A stretch of 25,058 bases of DNA from contig CAZCGW010000027.1 of NCBI GenBank assembly GCA_964498255.1, positions 1-25,058 of the forward strand. The letters are read 5' to 3'. How positions within the stretch are numbered: the stretch's first letter is position 1; each line of letters begins with the position of its first letter. Source of the DNA: Fluviibacter sp964498255 (lineage in GTDB: Bacteria > Pseudomonadota > Gammaproteobacteria > Burkholderiales > Rhodocyclaceae). This document shows, in pieces, positions 5,974-14,135 of the stretch. The translations under genes were made by a program, and so were the position numbers. The notes beneath the pieces are model-generated. The model was not told where the DNA came from. It ran no database searches and worked only from the letters and a program-made list of their open reading frames with translations.

Positions 5974-7863
5974 TTATGCCGTTGCAGGTGTACCGTTTGT
6001 AGCTTCCGTTGCCGGCGCAGACGGTGGTTGACTGGCACCACCGCCCGGCGGTTGCGGCGGACGCGGTGCATTACCGGCCATGATGTCGTTGATCTGATCT
6101 GCATCGATGGTTTCCCATTCCAGCAGCGCTTGAGTCATTGCCTCAACCTTGTCACGATTCTCGTCCAGCAACCGCTTAGCCAGCGCATATTGCTGATCAA
6201 TAATGCGACGGATTTCAGCGTCCACCTGCTGCATTGTCGCTTCCGACATCGCTTTGTGTGTCGTCACCGAACGGCCAAGAAATACCTCGCCCTCGTTTTC
6301 ACCATAAACCATCGGACCGAGATCCGACATGCCGTAACGGGTCACCATGTCACGCGCCATCGATGTGGCACGTTCAAAGTCATTCGAGGCACCGGTCGTC
6401 ATCTGATGCATGAACAATTCTTCAGCCACGCGTCCGCCGAACAACACAGCGATGCGATCCATCAGATAACCACGATCATAGGCATAGCGATCCTGCTCTG
6501 GCAGCTGCATGGTGACACCCAGTGCACGGCCACGTGGAATGATCGTTACCTTGTGCACAGGATCCGACTTCGGCAGCAACTTGGCAACGACGGCATGACC
6601 CGACTCGTGATACGCCGTATTGCGCTTTTCGTCCTCGCTCATGACCATGCTACGGCGCTCAGCGCCCATCATGATCTTGTCCTTGGCCTTCTCGAAATCT
6701 TCCATGTCGACCAGGCGCTTGTTCTGGCGCGCAGCAAACAGCGCAGCTTCATTCACAAGGTTTGCCAGATCAGCACCCGAGAAACCCGGCGTACCGCGAG
6801 CCAGAATATCCGCCTTGATATCTGGCGCAACCGGTACCTTACGCATGTGCACCTTAATGATCTCTTCGCGACCGCGGATATCCGGCAGCGGCACCACGAC
6901 CTGACGGTCGAAACGACCCGGACGCAGCAGCGCAGGATCCAGAATATCCGGACGGTTCGTCGCGGCAATCACGATCACGCCCTGGCTGCCTTCAAAACCA
7001 GCCATCTCGACCAGCATCTGGTTCAGCGTTTGCTCACGCTCATCATTACCACCACCTAGGCCGGCACCACGATGGCGACCCACGGCGTCGATTTCGTCGA
7101 TAAAAATAATGCAGGGCGACTGCTTCTTCGCCTGTTCAAACATATCGCGCACACGGGCCGCACCCACGCCGACGAACATTTCGACGAAGTCCGAACCCGA
7201 GATCGAGAAGAACGGCACCTTGGCTTCGCCAGCAATCGCCTTGGCCAGCAGGGTTTTACCCGTACCCGGGCTGCCGACCATCAGCACGCCACGCGGGATA
7301 CGACCGCCCAGCTTCTGGAACTTGGTCGGATCTTTAAGAAAATCGACCAGCTCTTGCACTTCTTCCTTGGCTTCATCACAACCGGCAACGTCGGCAAAGG
7401 TCACCGTGTTCTGCGCCTGATCCATCATGCGCGCTTTGCTCTTACCGAACGAGAACGGGCCGCCACCCTTGGCACCACCGCCCTGCATCTGACGCATGAA
7501 GAAAATCCAAACACCAATCAGCAACAGCATCGGGAACCAGCTGACGAAGATATTCATCAGCATCGAAGGCTCTTCTTCCGGTTTGGCTTCAATCTTGACG
7601 CCGCTCTTCAGCAGGTCTGATACCAGCCATAAATCTGGCGGTGCATACGATGTGACTTTTTTGCCATCAGTCGTCGTCGCCTTCAGCGTACGGCCTTCCA
7701 TGACCACTTTACTGATCTTCCCATCTTTCACCTCTTCGATGAATTGGGAGTACTCAACCGAATTCTGAGTGGTCTGCTTGTTATTGAACTGGTTGAACAC
7801 CGTCATTAGTACCAAACCAATGACGACCCAGATCGCAACATTTCGAAACAGATTGTTATTCAC
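5974..7863 (-). CDS. ftsH: ATP-dependent zinc metalloprotease FtsH
   Basis: FtsH is a hexameric inner-membrane AAA+ protease that extracts and degrades membrane and regulatory proteins (in E. coli, sigma-32 and LpxC). Visible in order: transmembrane segment about residues 8-24; a periplasmic domain to about 100; a second membrane segment about 103-122; Walker A GSPGTGKT at 197-204 (Lys203), with Ser where Pro is usual, which I recall also in other Betaproteobacteria; Walker B IIFIDEIDAVG; the second region of homology ATNRPDILDPALLRPGRFDR; zinc site HESGH at 419-423; and a Pro/Gly/Ala-rich tail. Length 629 is normal. The start codon is GTG, with only a distant AAGG upstream. It follows rlmE by 68 nt, the usual pair. 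Confidence 0.98.
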   Translation of the reverse strand: MNNNLFRNVAIWVVIGLVLMTVFNQFNNKQTTQNSVEYSQFIEEVKDGKISKVVMEGRTLKATTTDGKKVTSYAPPDLWLVSDLLKSGVKIEAKPEEEPSMLMNIFVSWFPMLLLIGVWIFFMRQMQGGGAKGGGPFSFGKSKARMMDQAQNTVTFADVAGCDEAKEEVQELVDFLKDPTKFQKLGGRIPRGVLMVGSPGTGKTLLAKAIAGEAKVPFFSISGSDFVEMFVGVGAARVRDMFEQAKKQSPCIIFIDEIDAVGRHRGAGLGGGNDEREQTLNQMLVEMAGFEGSQGVIVIAATNRPDILDPALLRPGRFDRQVVVPLPDIRGREEIIKVHMRKVPVAPDIKADILARGTPGFSGADLANLVNEAALFAARQNKRLVDMEDFEKAKDKIMMGAERRSMVMSEDEKRNTAYHESGHAVVAKLLPKSDPVHKVTIIPRGRALGVTMQLPEQDRYAYDRGYLMDRIAVLFGGRVAEELFMHQMTTGASNDFERATSMARDMVTRYGMSDLGPMVYGENEGEVFLGRSVTTHKAMSEATMQQVDAEIRRIIDQQYALAKRLLDENRDKVEAMTQALLEWETIDADQINDIMAGNAPRPPQPPGGGASQPPSAPATEATNGTPATA

Positions 7864-7914
7864 GATGGCTTTCTGCCTTATTCAAACTGAACGGTCATTC
7901 TACCCGAGCCTGCA

Positions 7915-7941
7915 ATGGCTCACTACTGAAGTTACTTCAAG
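7915..7941 (-). promoter_or_regulatory. possible sigma-32 promoter directly upstream of ftsH
   Basis: A perfect CTTGAA -35 word overlaps the rlmE stop (7936-7941), and 15 nt further lies AGCCAT, a four-of-six match to the sigma-32 -10 core CCCCAT. ftsH is a known heat-shock gene in E. coli, which gives the match some weight, but the -10 is poor and the -35 falls in coding sequence. Confidence 0.25.
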
Positions 7942-8552
7942 CCCTGCCCTAACAGATACAACTCGCTACTCCGGCCACGCGATGCCTCAGGCTTACGCGT
8001 CACCACCTTACGGAATACCTGACGCATAGCAACCACATATTCCGCAAAACCCGAGCCCTGAAAGACCTTAACCAAGAAAGACCCCTGCGGTTGCAGGTGA
8101 TTGGCAGCAAAATCCAGCGCCAGTTCGGCCAGGTGAACGGATCGCGCCTGATCGGACAAAGGAATACCTGACATATTGGGGGCCATATCCGAAAGCACAA
8201 GGTCTACTTTAGCGCCATGAAGCATATCTTCCACCTGTTTCAACACAGACTCCTCGTGGAAGTCGCCCTGCAGAAACTCTACGCCAGGCAACATCGGGTC
8301 TAGCGGCAACAAATCCAGTCCAATAACGCGGCCCGTCGTGCCCAGTCGTTTACGCGCCACCTGTGACCAACCACCCGGCGTACAGCCCAGATCAACCACG
8401 ATGGCACCCTTACGGATCAGCTTATCCTTATCGTCGACTTCCATCAGCTTAAAGGCCGCACGCGAACGCCAACCCTCTGCTTTGGCACGTTGCACCCATG
8501 GGTCGTTCACGTGCTCTCGCATCCACGCTCTACTGGTCTTAGTTCTTGCCAT
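7932..8552 (-). CDS. rlmE: 23S rRNA 2'-O-ribose U2552 methyltransferase (RlmE/FtsJ)
   Basis: RlmE methylates the ribose of U2552 in the A-loop of 23S rRNA using S-adenosylmethionine, a late step in 50S assembly; it is a heat-shock protein in E. coli. The catalytic set is visible as Lys35 (RSRAAFKL), Asp122 (LSDMAPNMSG), Lys162 (LVKVFQG) and Glu197 (SSELYLLG). The SAM-binding motif I is VVDLGCTPGGWSQ (52-64). Length 206 is typical. The start ATG at 8552 begins MARTKTSRAWM; an AGG lies about 10 nt upstream. It is divergent from yhbY and is followed by ftsH, the conserved order. Confidence 0.98.
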   Translation of the reverse strand: MARTKTSRAWMREHVNDPWVQRAKAEGWRSRAAFKLMEVDDKDKLIRKGAIVVDLGCTPGGWSQVARKRLGTTGRVIGLDLLPLDPMLPGVEFLQGDFHEESVLKQVEDMLHGAKVDLVLSDMAPNMSGIPLSDQARSVHLAELALDFAANHLQPQGSFLVKVFQGSGFAEYVVAMRQVFRKVVTRKPEASRGRSSELYLLGQGLK

Positions 8553-8574
8553 ACATTCTGCCTGCTGTCTCTTG

Positions 8575-8599
8575 ATTGAGTTTCGCTGTTCTATTCAAG
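8575..8599 (-). promoter_or_regulatory. candidate sigma-32 promoter for rlmE-ftsH
   Basis: On the minus strand CTTGAA (8594-8599) is a perfect sigma-32 -35 core, followed after 13 nt by CTCAAT (8575-8580), a four-of-six match to CCCCAT. It is 22 nt upstream of the rlmE ATG. rlmE-ftsH is sigma-32 dependent in E. coli, so the position is sensible, but the -10 match is imperfect. Confidence 0.4.
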
Positions 8600-8619
8600 G
8601 CTGGCGTACAATGCCAGCC
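8599..8619. repeat. 7-bp perfect inverted repeat between rlmE and yhbY
   Basis: GGCTGGC and GCCAGCC enclose the 7-nt spacer GTACAAT. The spacer contains TACAAT, which could serve as a plus-strand -10 for yhbY, although no good -35 stands 16-18 nt upstream. The repeat may be an operator for the divergent pair or a hairpin at the start of a transcript; the function is not known. Confidence 0.5.
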
Positions 8620-8652
8620 TGCATTATCCGTGTTTACTGCTTTGAGTTCATC

Positions 8653-9069
8653 ATGACCCTTGATCGTATCGCCCAACTAATTGCCGACGAAACTGCCGAA
8701 GCCCCTGTTCCAGGCGAACTGGCTATCAGCACTGCCGAGCGCCGTGCGCTCAAGGCAGAGGCGCACAGCCTAAATCCTGTGGTCACCATCGCCGACAACG
8801 GTTTGTCTGAAACCGTGCTCAAGGAAATCAGTCACTCACTCAACAAGCATGGATTAATCAAAATCCGCGTTGTTAATGATGAGCGAGAAATTCGTGAAGG
8901 CTATCTTGCCGAAATCTGTAATACGCTAAATGCTGCCGCAATTCAGCATATCGGTAAATTACTGGTCGTCTGGCGGCCGAAAGTCGAAGTCAAAGTCGAC
9001 AAATCCGGCAAAGCCACGGGTCGCCGTAAAGCGCCCCGTCAACTCAAGCGAAACTTCCAGAACAACTAA
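8653..9069 (+). CDS. yhbY: YhbY family ribosome-assembly RNA-binding protein (CRM domain)
   Basis: YhbY binds pre-50S ribosomal particles through a CRM domain (KH-like fold). The domain is visible from about residue 26 (STAERRALKAEAHSLNPVV) to about 118, with the GxxG-type turn in NGLSETVLKEI and the strand segment HGLIKIRVV. The ATG at 8653 gives 138 residues, longer than the about 97 of E. coli: an acidic/hydrophobic N-terminal extension of some 25 residues and a basic C-terminal tail (KATGRRKAPRQLKRNF) that could add RNA affinity. No in-frame ATG lies between the chosen start and the domain, and the frame is also open far upstream into rlmE antisense, so the start is moderately certain. 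It is divergent from rlmE and convergent with greA. Confidence 0.93.
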   Translation: MTLDRIAQLIADETAEAPVPGELAISTAERRALKAEAHSLNPVVTIADNGLSETVLKEISHSLNKHGLIKIRVVNDEREIREGYLAEICNTLNAAAIQHIGKLLVVWRPKVEVKVDKSGKATGRRKAPRQLKRNFQNN

Positions 9070-9093
9070 ACGGGTGTTGTTACACCCGTTTAG
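9066..9093. terminator. bidirectional hairpin between convergent yhbY and greA
   Basis: CTAAACGGGTGT and ACACCCGTTTAG form a perfect 12-bp stem with a 4-nt loop (TGTT). It begins at the yhbY stop codon and ends six nt before the greA stop. The A/T outer ends give short U runs on both strands, so it can act as a shared terminator. The U-tract is short, so strength is uncertain. Confidence 0.75.
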
Positions 9094-9099
9094 CTCGGG

Positions 9100-9576
9100 T
9101 TACACGTAGCGAACGTCGATCATCTCGTATTCGCGCTGACCACCCGGCGTCTGCACCTGCACCACATCCCCAGCAAATTTGCCGATCAGCGCACGCGCCA
9201 ACGGAGATGCGAATGATACTTTTCCCTGCTTGATGTCGGCTTCATCTTCACCGACGATCTGATACGTCACGCTCTGGCCAGAATCGGCATCTTCCAGATC
9301 AACCGTAGAACCAAACACACATCGGCCATCGGCGTCCATGCTGGACGGATCGATGATCTGGGCGTGGCTCAGCTTGCCTTCTACTTCCTGAATACGGCCT
9401 TCAATAAAGCCCTGCTTCTCTTTAGCAGCATCATATTCGGCGTTTTCTGAAAGATCACCATGCGCGCGGGCTTCAGCAATCGCCTCAATCACAGCAGGTC
9501 GTTCAACAGTTTTAAGATGATGCAGCTCTTTCTGAAGCGCAGCCGCACCCGTCACAGTCAGTGGAATCTTGTTCAT
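9100..9576 (-). CDS. greA: transcription elongation factor GreA
   Basis: GreA enters the RNA polymerase secondary channel and stimulates cleavage of backtracked transcripts. The 158-residue protein has the N-terminal coiled-coil hairpin with the acidic tip residues Asp41 and Glu44 in GDLSENAEYDAAKEKQ, then the FKBP-like C-terminal domain with ISFASPLARALIG-type sequence (here VSFASPLARALIG) and GDVVQVQTPGG. Length matches the family. The start ATG at 9576 has no recognisable Shine-Dalgarno site; it lies 18 nt after carB, so expression may rely on carB translation. carAB-greA is a common betaproteobacterial arrangement. Confidence 0.98.
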   Translation of the reverse strand: MNKIPLTVTGAAALQKELHHLKTVERPAVIEAIAEARAHGDLSENAEYDAAKEKQGFIEGRIQEVEGKLSHAQIIDPSSMDADGRCVFGSTVDLEDADSGQSVTYQIVGEDEADIKQGKVSFASPLARALIGKFAGDVVQVQTPGGQREYEMIDVRYV

Positions 9577-9594
9577 AACAGTCGAAAAGTAGAA

Positions 9595-12500
9595 TTAGTT
9601 CAACTGCGCATGCAGTGACTGAATCGCGTAAACCTTGAGGGCATCACCCGACAGAATTCCTGCTACAGCGGCTTCGGCACCCCAGATCGTCGTGAACATC
9701 GTCACACGTGCCATCAGACCCGACGTACGGATCGAACGGGAGTCGTTAATCGCATGGCGCTTCTCTTCCACCGTATTGATGATCAAGGCAATTTCATTGT
9801 TCTTGATGGCATCAACCACGTGTGGACGACCTTCGGTCACCTTATTAACGCGCTGTACTGGCACACCAGCCTCTTCAATGGCTTTAGCCGTGCCACGTGT
9901 CGCAATCAGCTGATAACCGGCCAGATGCAACTGACGGGCCATTTCAACGGCCTTGGTTTTATCGCTGTCTTTAACCGACAGGAAGACCTTACCGCTCTTG
10001 GGCAGAATCACACTGCTGGCCATCTGTGCCTTCACGAAGGCTTCCGGGAAGGTTTTACCCACACCCATCACTTCGCCAGTGGACTTCATTTCCGGTCCAA
10101 GAATCGTATCTACGCCCGGGAATTTGGCAAACGGGAATACTGCTTCCTTAACGGAATAGTACGGCGGCACCACTTCCTTTGTCACGCCTTGTGATGCCAG
10201 CGATTGGCCAGCCATGCAACGTGCAGCAATCTTGGCCAATTGCAGACCTGTTGCTTTGGAAACAAACGGCACCGTACGCGAGGCACGCGGGTTAACTTCC
10301 AGCACATATACTTCGTCGTCTTTAATCGCGAACTGTACGTTCATCAGACCACAGACATTCAGCGCTTTGGCCATCGCCTTCGTCTGACGACGCAGTTCTT
10401 CCTGAACAGCCTTGCCCAGTGAATACGGCGGCAACGAACAGGCCGAGTCACCGGAGTGAACACCCGCTTGTTCAATGTGCTCCATCACGCCGCCGATAAT
10501 GACTTCATTACCGTCTGACAATGCATCGACGTCTACTTCGCAAGCGTCATTCAGGAATCGATCCAGCAGCACCGGCGAATCGTTCGAAACCTTCACGGCT
10601 TCACGCATATAGCGCTCGAGATCTTTTTGCTCGTGCACGATTTCCATCGCACGGCCACCCAACACGTAGGACGGACGAACTACCAGCGGATAACCGATTT
10701 CTTCGGCCATACGCAGGGCTTCTTCTTCCGTACGGGCGGTACGATTTGGCGGTTGCTTTAGCCCCAGATCGTGCAGCAGCTTCTGGAAGCGCTCACGGTC
10801 TTCGGCGGCATCAATCATATCCGGCGAGGTGCCGATAATCGGCACGCCATTGGCTTCCAGCGCCAGCGCCAACTTCAGCGGCGTCTGGCCACCATATTGC
10901 ACAATCACGCCCACCGGCTTTTCAATGGCCACGATTTCCAGCACATCTTCCAGCGTCAGCGGTTCAAAATAGAGGCGATCCGAGGTGTCGTAATCGGTTG
11001 ATACAGTTTCCGGATTACAGTTCACCATGATGGTTTCGTAACCATCTTCACGCATCGCCATAGCGGCGTGTACGCAACAGTAGTCGAATTCAATACCCTG
11101 ACCGATACGGTTCGGGCCACCGCCCAGCACCATGATTTTTTTCTTATCGGTTGGCTGTGCTTCGCACTCGTCTTCATAAGTCGAGTACATATAAGCGGTA
11201 TTCGTAGCGAATTCGGCCGCACAGGTATCCACGCGTTTGTAGACCGGGCGCACACCCAAGGCATGGCGACGTTCGCGCACAGCCTGTTCGGTGCTCTTGG
11301 TCAGATAGGCCAGACGACGATCCGAGAAACCCTTACGCTTCAGGAAACGCAGCTCATCGGCCGACAGGCTATCGAATGCACGATTCTCTACGGTCAGTTC
11401 CAGATCAACGATTTCCTTAATCTGAACCAGGAACCACGGATCAATCTTAGTCAGTTCGAACACACGCTCAACCGACATGCCGACACCAAACGCATCGGCC
11501 ACGTACCACAGACGATCCGGCGTCGCATTCGCCAGCTGCTCATCGATGGTTTCAGGATCAACCGTCTTCAGATTAAAGCCATCGACGCCCACTTCCAGAC
11601 CGCGCAACGCTTTTTGCAGCGACTCCTGGAAAGTACGGCCAATCGCCATCACCTCGCCCACCGACTTCATCTGTGTCGTTAGGCGGTTGTCAGCCATCGG
11701 GAATTTTTCGAAGGCAAAGCGCGGCACCTTGGTCACCACGTAATCGATCGATGGTTCAAACGAAGCCGGGGTCTTACCACCGGTAATTTCGTTGGCCAGC
11801 TCATCGAGGGTGTAACCCACGGCCAGCTTGGCAGCGATCTTGGCGATCGGGAAACCGGTAGCCTTAGAGGCCAGCGCCGACGAACGCGAAACGCGCGGAT
11901 TCATTTCGATCACGACCATACGGCCATCATCCGGATTGATCGAGAACTGCACGTTCGAACCACCGGTATCGACACCAATCTCACGCAACACAGCGATCGA
12001 TGCATTACGCAGAATCTGATATTCCTTGTCCGTCAGGGTCTGTGCCGGTGCCACGGTGATCGAGTCACCGGTATGCACGCCCATCGGATCGAGGTTTTCG
12101 ATCGAGCAGATGATGATGCAGTTGTCCTTACGGTCACGCACCACTTCCATTTCGTATTCTTTCCAACCCAGCAGCGATTCTTCAATCAGCAGCTCACTGG
12201 TTGGCGATGCTTCTAGACCACGCTTACAGATGGTTTCAAATTCTTCCATGTTATAAGCGATACCACCACCCGTACCACCCAGGGTAAAGGACGGACGGAT
12301 GATCGTCGGAAAACCAATACCGGCTTGAACCTGATAAGCCTCTTCCATCGAATGCGCAATGGCCGAACGGGCAGAACCCAGGCCAATCTTGTTCATGGCC
12401 TGCTTGAATTTTTCGCGGTCTTCCGCCTTGTCGATGGCTTCACGCGAAGCACCGATCAGCTCAACACCAAACTTTTCCAAAACACCATTAGCCGCCAGAT

Positions 12501-12801
12501 CCAGTGCGCAGTTCAGTGCAGTCTGACCACCCATCGTTGGCAGCAGCGCATCCGGACGTTCAGTCTCGATAATGCGGGCCACCACTTGCCAGGTAATTGG
12601 TTCGATGTAGGTCACATCGGCCATCTCCGGGTCGGTCATGATGGTCGCCGGATTCGAGTTCACCAGAATGACTTTATAACCCTCTTCACGCAACGCCTTA
12701 CAGGCCTGGGCACCGGAGTAGTCGAATTCGCAGGCCTGGCCGATAACAATCGGGCCGGCACCAATGATGAGAATGCTTTTAAGGTCTGTACGTTTGGGCA
12801 T
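9595..12801 (-). CDS. carB: carbamoyl-phosphate synthase large subunit
   Basis: CarB makes carbamoyl phosphate from bicarbonate, ATP and ammonia channelled from CarA, feeding arginine and pyrimidine synthesis. At 1068 residues it is full length. The two homologous halves are visible: the first starts near residue 9 (ILIIGAGPIVIGQACEFDYSG) and the second near residue 555 (IMVLGGGPNRIGQGIEFDY). Each has an ATP-grasp domain, with FTLGGTGGG in the first and SYVLGGRAMEIV in the second, and metal-binding EMNPRVSRSSALASKATG and EVNPRASRTVPFVSKATG. The C-terminal about 130 residues form the MGS-like allosteric domain (UMP/ornithine site), including LIATRGTAKAIEEAGV. It follows carA by 14 nt. Confidence 0.99.
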   Translation of the reverse strand: MPKRTDLKSILIIGAGPIVIGQACEFDYSGAQACKALREEGYKVILVNSNPATIMTDPEMADVTYIEPITWQVVARIIETERPDALLPTMGGQTALNCALDLAANGVLEKFGVELIGASREAIDKAEDREKFKQAMNKIGLGSARSAIAHSMEEAYQVQAGIGFPTIIRPSFTLGGTGGGIAYNMEEFETICKRGLEASPTSELLIEESLLGWKEYEMEVVRDRKDNCIIICSIENLDPMGVHTGDSITVAPAQTLTDKEYQILRNASIAVLREIGVDTGGSNVQFSINPDDGRMVVIEMNPRVSRSSALASKATGFPIAKIAAKLAVGYTLDELANEITGGKTPASFEPSIDYVVTKVPRFAFEKFPMADNRLTTQMKSVGEVMAIGRTFQESLQKALRGLEVGVDGFNLKTVDPETIDEQLANATPDRLWYVADAFGVGMSVERVFELTKIDPWFLVQIKEIVDLELTVENRAFDSLSADELRFLKRKGFSDRRLAYLTKSTEQAVRERRHALGVRPVYKRVDTCAAEFATNTAYMYSTYEDECEAQPTDKKKIMVLGGGPNRIGQGIEFDYCCVHAAMAMREDGYETIMVNCNPETVSTDYDTSDRLYFEPLTLEDVLEIVAIEKPVGVIVQYGGQTPLKLALALEANGVPIIGTSPDMIDAAEDRERFQKLLHDLGLKQPPNRTARTEEEALRMAEEIGYPLVVRPSYVLGGRAMEIVHEQKDLERYMREAVKVSNDSPVLLDRFLNDACEVDVDALSDGNEVIIGGVMEHIEQAGVHSGDSACSLPPYSLGKAVQEELRRQTKAMAKALNVCGLMNVQFAIKDDEVYVLEVNPRASRTVPFVSKATGLQLAKIAARCMAGQSLASQGVTKEVVPPYYSVKEAVFPFAKFPGVDTILGPEMKSTGEVMGVGKTFPEAFVKAQMASSVILPKSGKVFLSVKDSDKTKAVEMARQLHLAGYQLIATRGTAKAIEEAGVPVQRVNKVTEGRPHVVDAIKNNEIALIINTVEEKRHAINDSRSIRTSGLMARVTMFTTIWGAEAAVAGILSGDALKVYAIQSLHAQLN

Positions 12802-12815
12802 GATTCAGCTTCTTA

Positions 12816-14024
12816 TTATTTTGCAGCGTGCTGAGACATCAGATCGATGAATCGGTCGAAGAGGTAACTCACATCGTGTGGGCCCGGGCTTGCTTCCGGG
12901 TGACCCTGGAACGAGAAGGCCGGCGCATCGGTCAAGGCAATGCCTTGCAATGTGCCATCGAACAACGACACATGCGTCACACGCACGTTAGCGGGCAGCG
13001 TTTCAACATCCGCCGCAAAACCGTGGTTCTGGCTAGTGATCAATACCTGACCGGTATCCACATCTTTGACCGGGTGGTTGGCGCCGTGGTGACCGAACTT
13101 CATCTTGGCGGTCTTGGCGCCAGCGGCCAATGCCAGCAGCTGGTGGCCCAGGCAAATGCCGTACACAGGTTTCTTCACGGCAAGGAATTCGCGAATGGCG
13201 GCGATAGCGTAATCGCAAGGCTCCGGATCCCCGGGGCCATTTGACAAAAATACGCCATCCGGGTTCATGGCCAGCACATCGGCAGCTGGCGTCTGCGCTG
13301 GCACCACAGTGACATCACAGCCACGCTCAGCCAGCATGCGCAGAATATTGCGCTTCACGCCAAAATCATAGGCCACCACTTTAAAACGCGGTGTTGGGCC
13401 AGTAACGTAGCCTTTGAGTGTCCACTCACCCTGTGTCCAGGCGTAAGGCTTATCAACCGTCACTTCTTTGGCCAGATCCATACCAGCCAAGCCCGGGAAT
13501 GCCTTAGCTTCGGCCAGCGCTGCGGCTTCATCCAACGACTCACCCGCTGCCGCAGCAACGATGCAGCCGGCCTGCGCACCCTTTTCACGCAGAATACGGG
13601 TCAATTTACGAGTGTCGATGCCAGCAATGGCCACAATACCGTGCTTGACTAGGTAAGACGACAGATCACTTTGCGAGCGCCAGTTGGAGGCAATTTCAGG
13701 CAAGTCGCGAATCACCAGACCCGCTGCGTAGTTGGCGCCAGACTCAAAGTCCTCATCGTTACAACCCACGTTACCGATATGCGGATACGTCAGCGTTACG
13801 ATCTGACGGCAGTACGAAGGATCGGTAAGGATCTCCTGGTAGCCAGTCAATGCGGTGTTGAAAACGACTTCGCCAGAGGTCTTACCGGCAGCACCGATAG
13901 ACTCTCCATGGAAAACAGTGCCATCAGCCAGAACCAGCAAGGCTGCCGGACGGGTTGAGCACAAGGGACGGCTGCCAACAGCAGCGGACGAAACAGACGA
14001 GGCGGATGACTCAGGATAGGACAC
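12816..14024 (-). CDS. carA: carbamoyl-phosphate synthase small subunit
   Basis: CarA is the glutamine amidotransferase subunit that hydrolyses glutamine and passes ammonia to CarB. The family N-terminus is ALLVLADGTVFHGESIGA, followed by NTALTGYQEILTDPSY; the class I glutaminase domain has the nucleophile Cys in YGICLGHQLL and the His/Glu pair in QGHPEASPG. The frame is open to a GTG at 14072 and has an ATG at 14063. I list the GTG at 14024 because GGAG lies 5 nt upstream and the result (402 residues) is closer to the usual about 380. Even so, some 30 Ser/Ala-rich residues precede the conserved start, so the N-terminus is the uncertain part. The ATG at 14063 also has a GGTGG five nt upstream. 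Confidence 0.95.
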   Translation of the reverse strand: MSYPESSASSVSSAAVGSRPLCSTRPAALLVLADGTVFHGESIGAAGKTSGEVVFNTALTGYQEILTDPSYCRQIVTLTYPHIGNVGCNDEDFESGANYAAGLVIRDLPEIASNWRSQSDLSSYLVKHGIVAIAGIDTRKLTRILREKGAQAGCIVAAAAGESLDEAAALAEAKAFPGLAGMDLAKEVTVDKPYAWTQGEWTLKGYVTGPTPRFKVVAYDFGVKRNILRMLAERGCDVTVVPAQTPAADVLAMNPDGVFLSNGPGDPEPCDYAIAAIREFLAVKKPVYGICLGHQLLALAAGAKTAKMKFGHHGANHPVKDVDTGQVLITSQNHGFAADVETLPANVRVTHVSLFDGTLQGIALTDAPAFSFQGHPEASPGPHDVSYLFDRFIDLMSQHAAK

Positions 14025-14049
14025 AGCGACTCCGGGTAGCAGATATGCA

Positions 14050-14122
14050 AAGCGGGAGCCCATGACAACCACCCGAAGGCAGTCTGACTGGTACTCCCGC
14101 TTGAGTCCTGCATAAGGCAGGA
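14050..14122 (-). promoter_or_regulatory. structured carA leader with two hairpins
   Basis: Two inverted repeats follow the carA -10 box on the minus strand. The first is TCCTGC-5 nt-GCAGGA (14117-14122 with 14106-14111). The second pairs 9-nt arms AAGCGGGAG and CTCCCGCTT (14094-14102 with 14050-14058) around a 35-nt loop that holds the candidate ATG at 14063 and its GGTGG. No U-tract follows, so control of translation start is more likely than termination. No known riboswitch class was recognised. Confidence 0.45.
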
Positions 14123-14135
14123 TTTAAGCGTCCGG

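Noticed and set aside
6028..7059. 343-codon plus-strand frame opposite ftsH
   Set aside because: Complement of the FtsH AAA and protease domains; composition (His/Arg/Thr-rich) is that of a shadow frame.
7234..7275. Ser in place of Pro in the FtsH Walker A motif (GSPGTGKT)
   Set aside because: The substitution is compatible with function and I recall it in other betaproteobacterial FtsH proteins, so it is not treated as unusual.
11068..11682. 204-codon plus-strand frame opposite carB, with several similar ones nearby
   Set aside because: Antisense to carB, which is intact over its full 1068 residues.
13847..14113. 88-codon minus-strand frame starting in the carA leader, considered as a leader peptide or upstream ORF
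   Set aside because: It runs far into carA in another frame, has no ribosome site of note and is not enriched in codons for arginine or another regulating residue.
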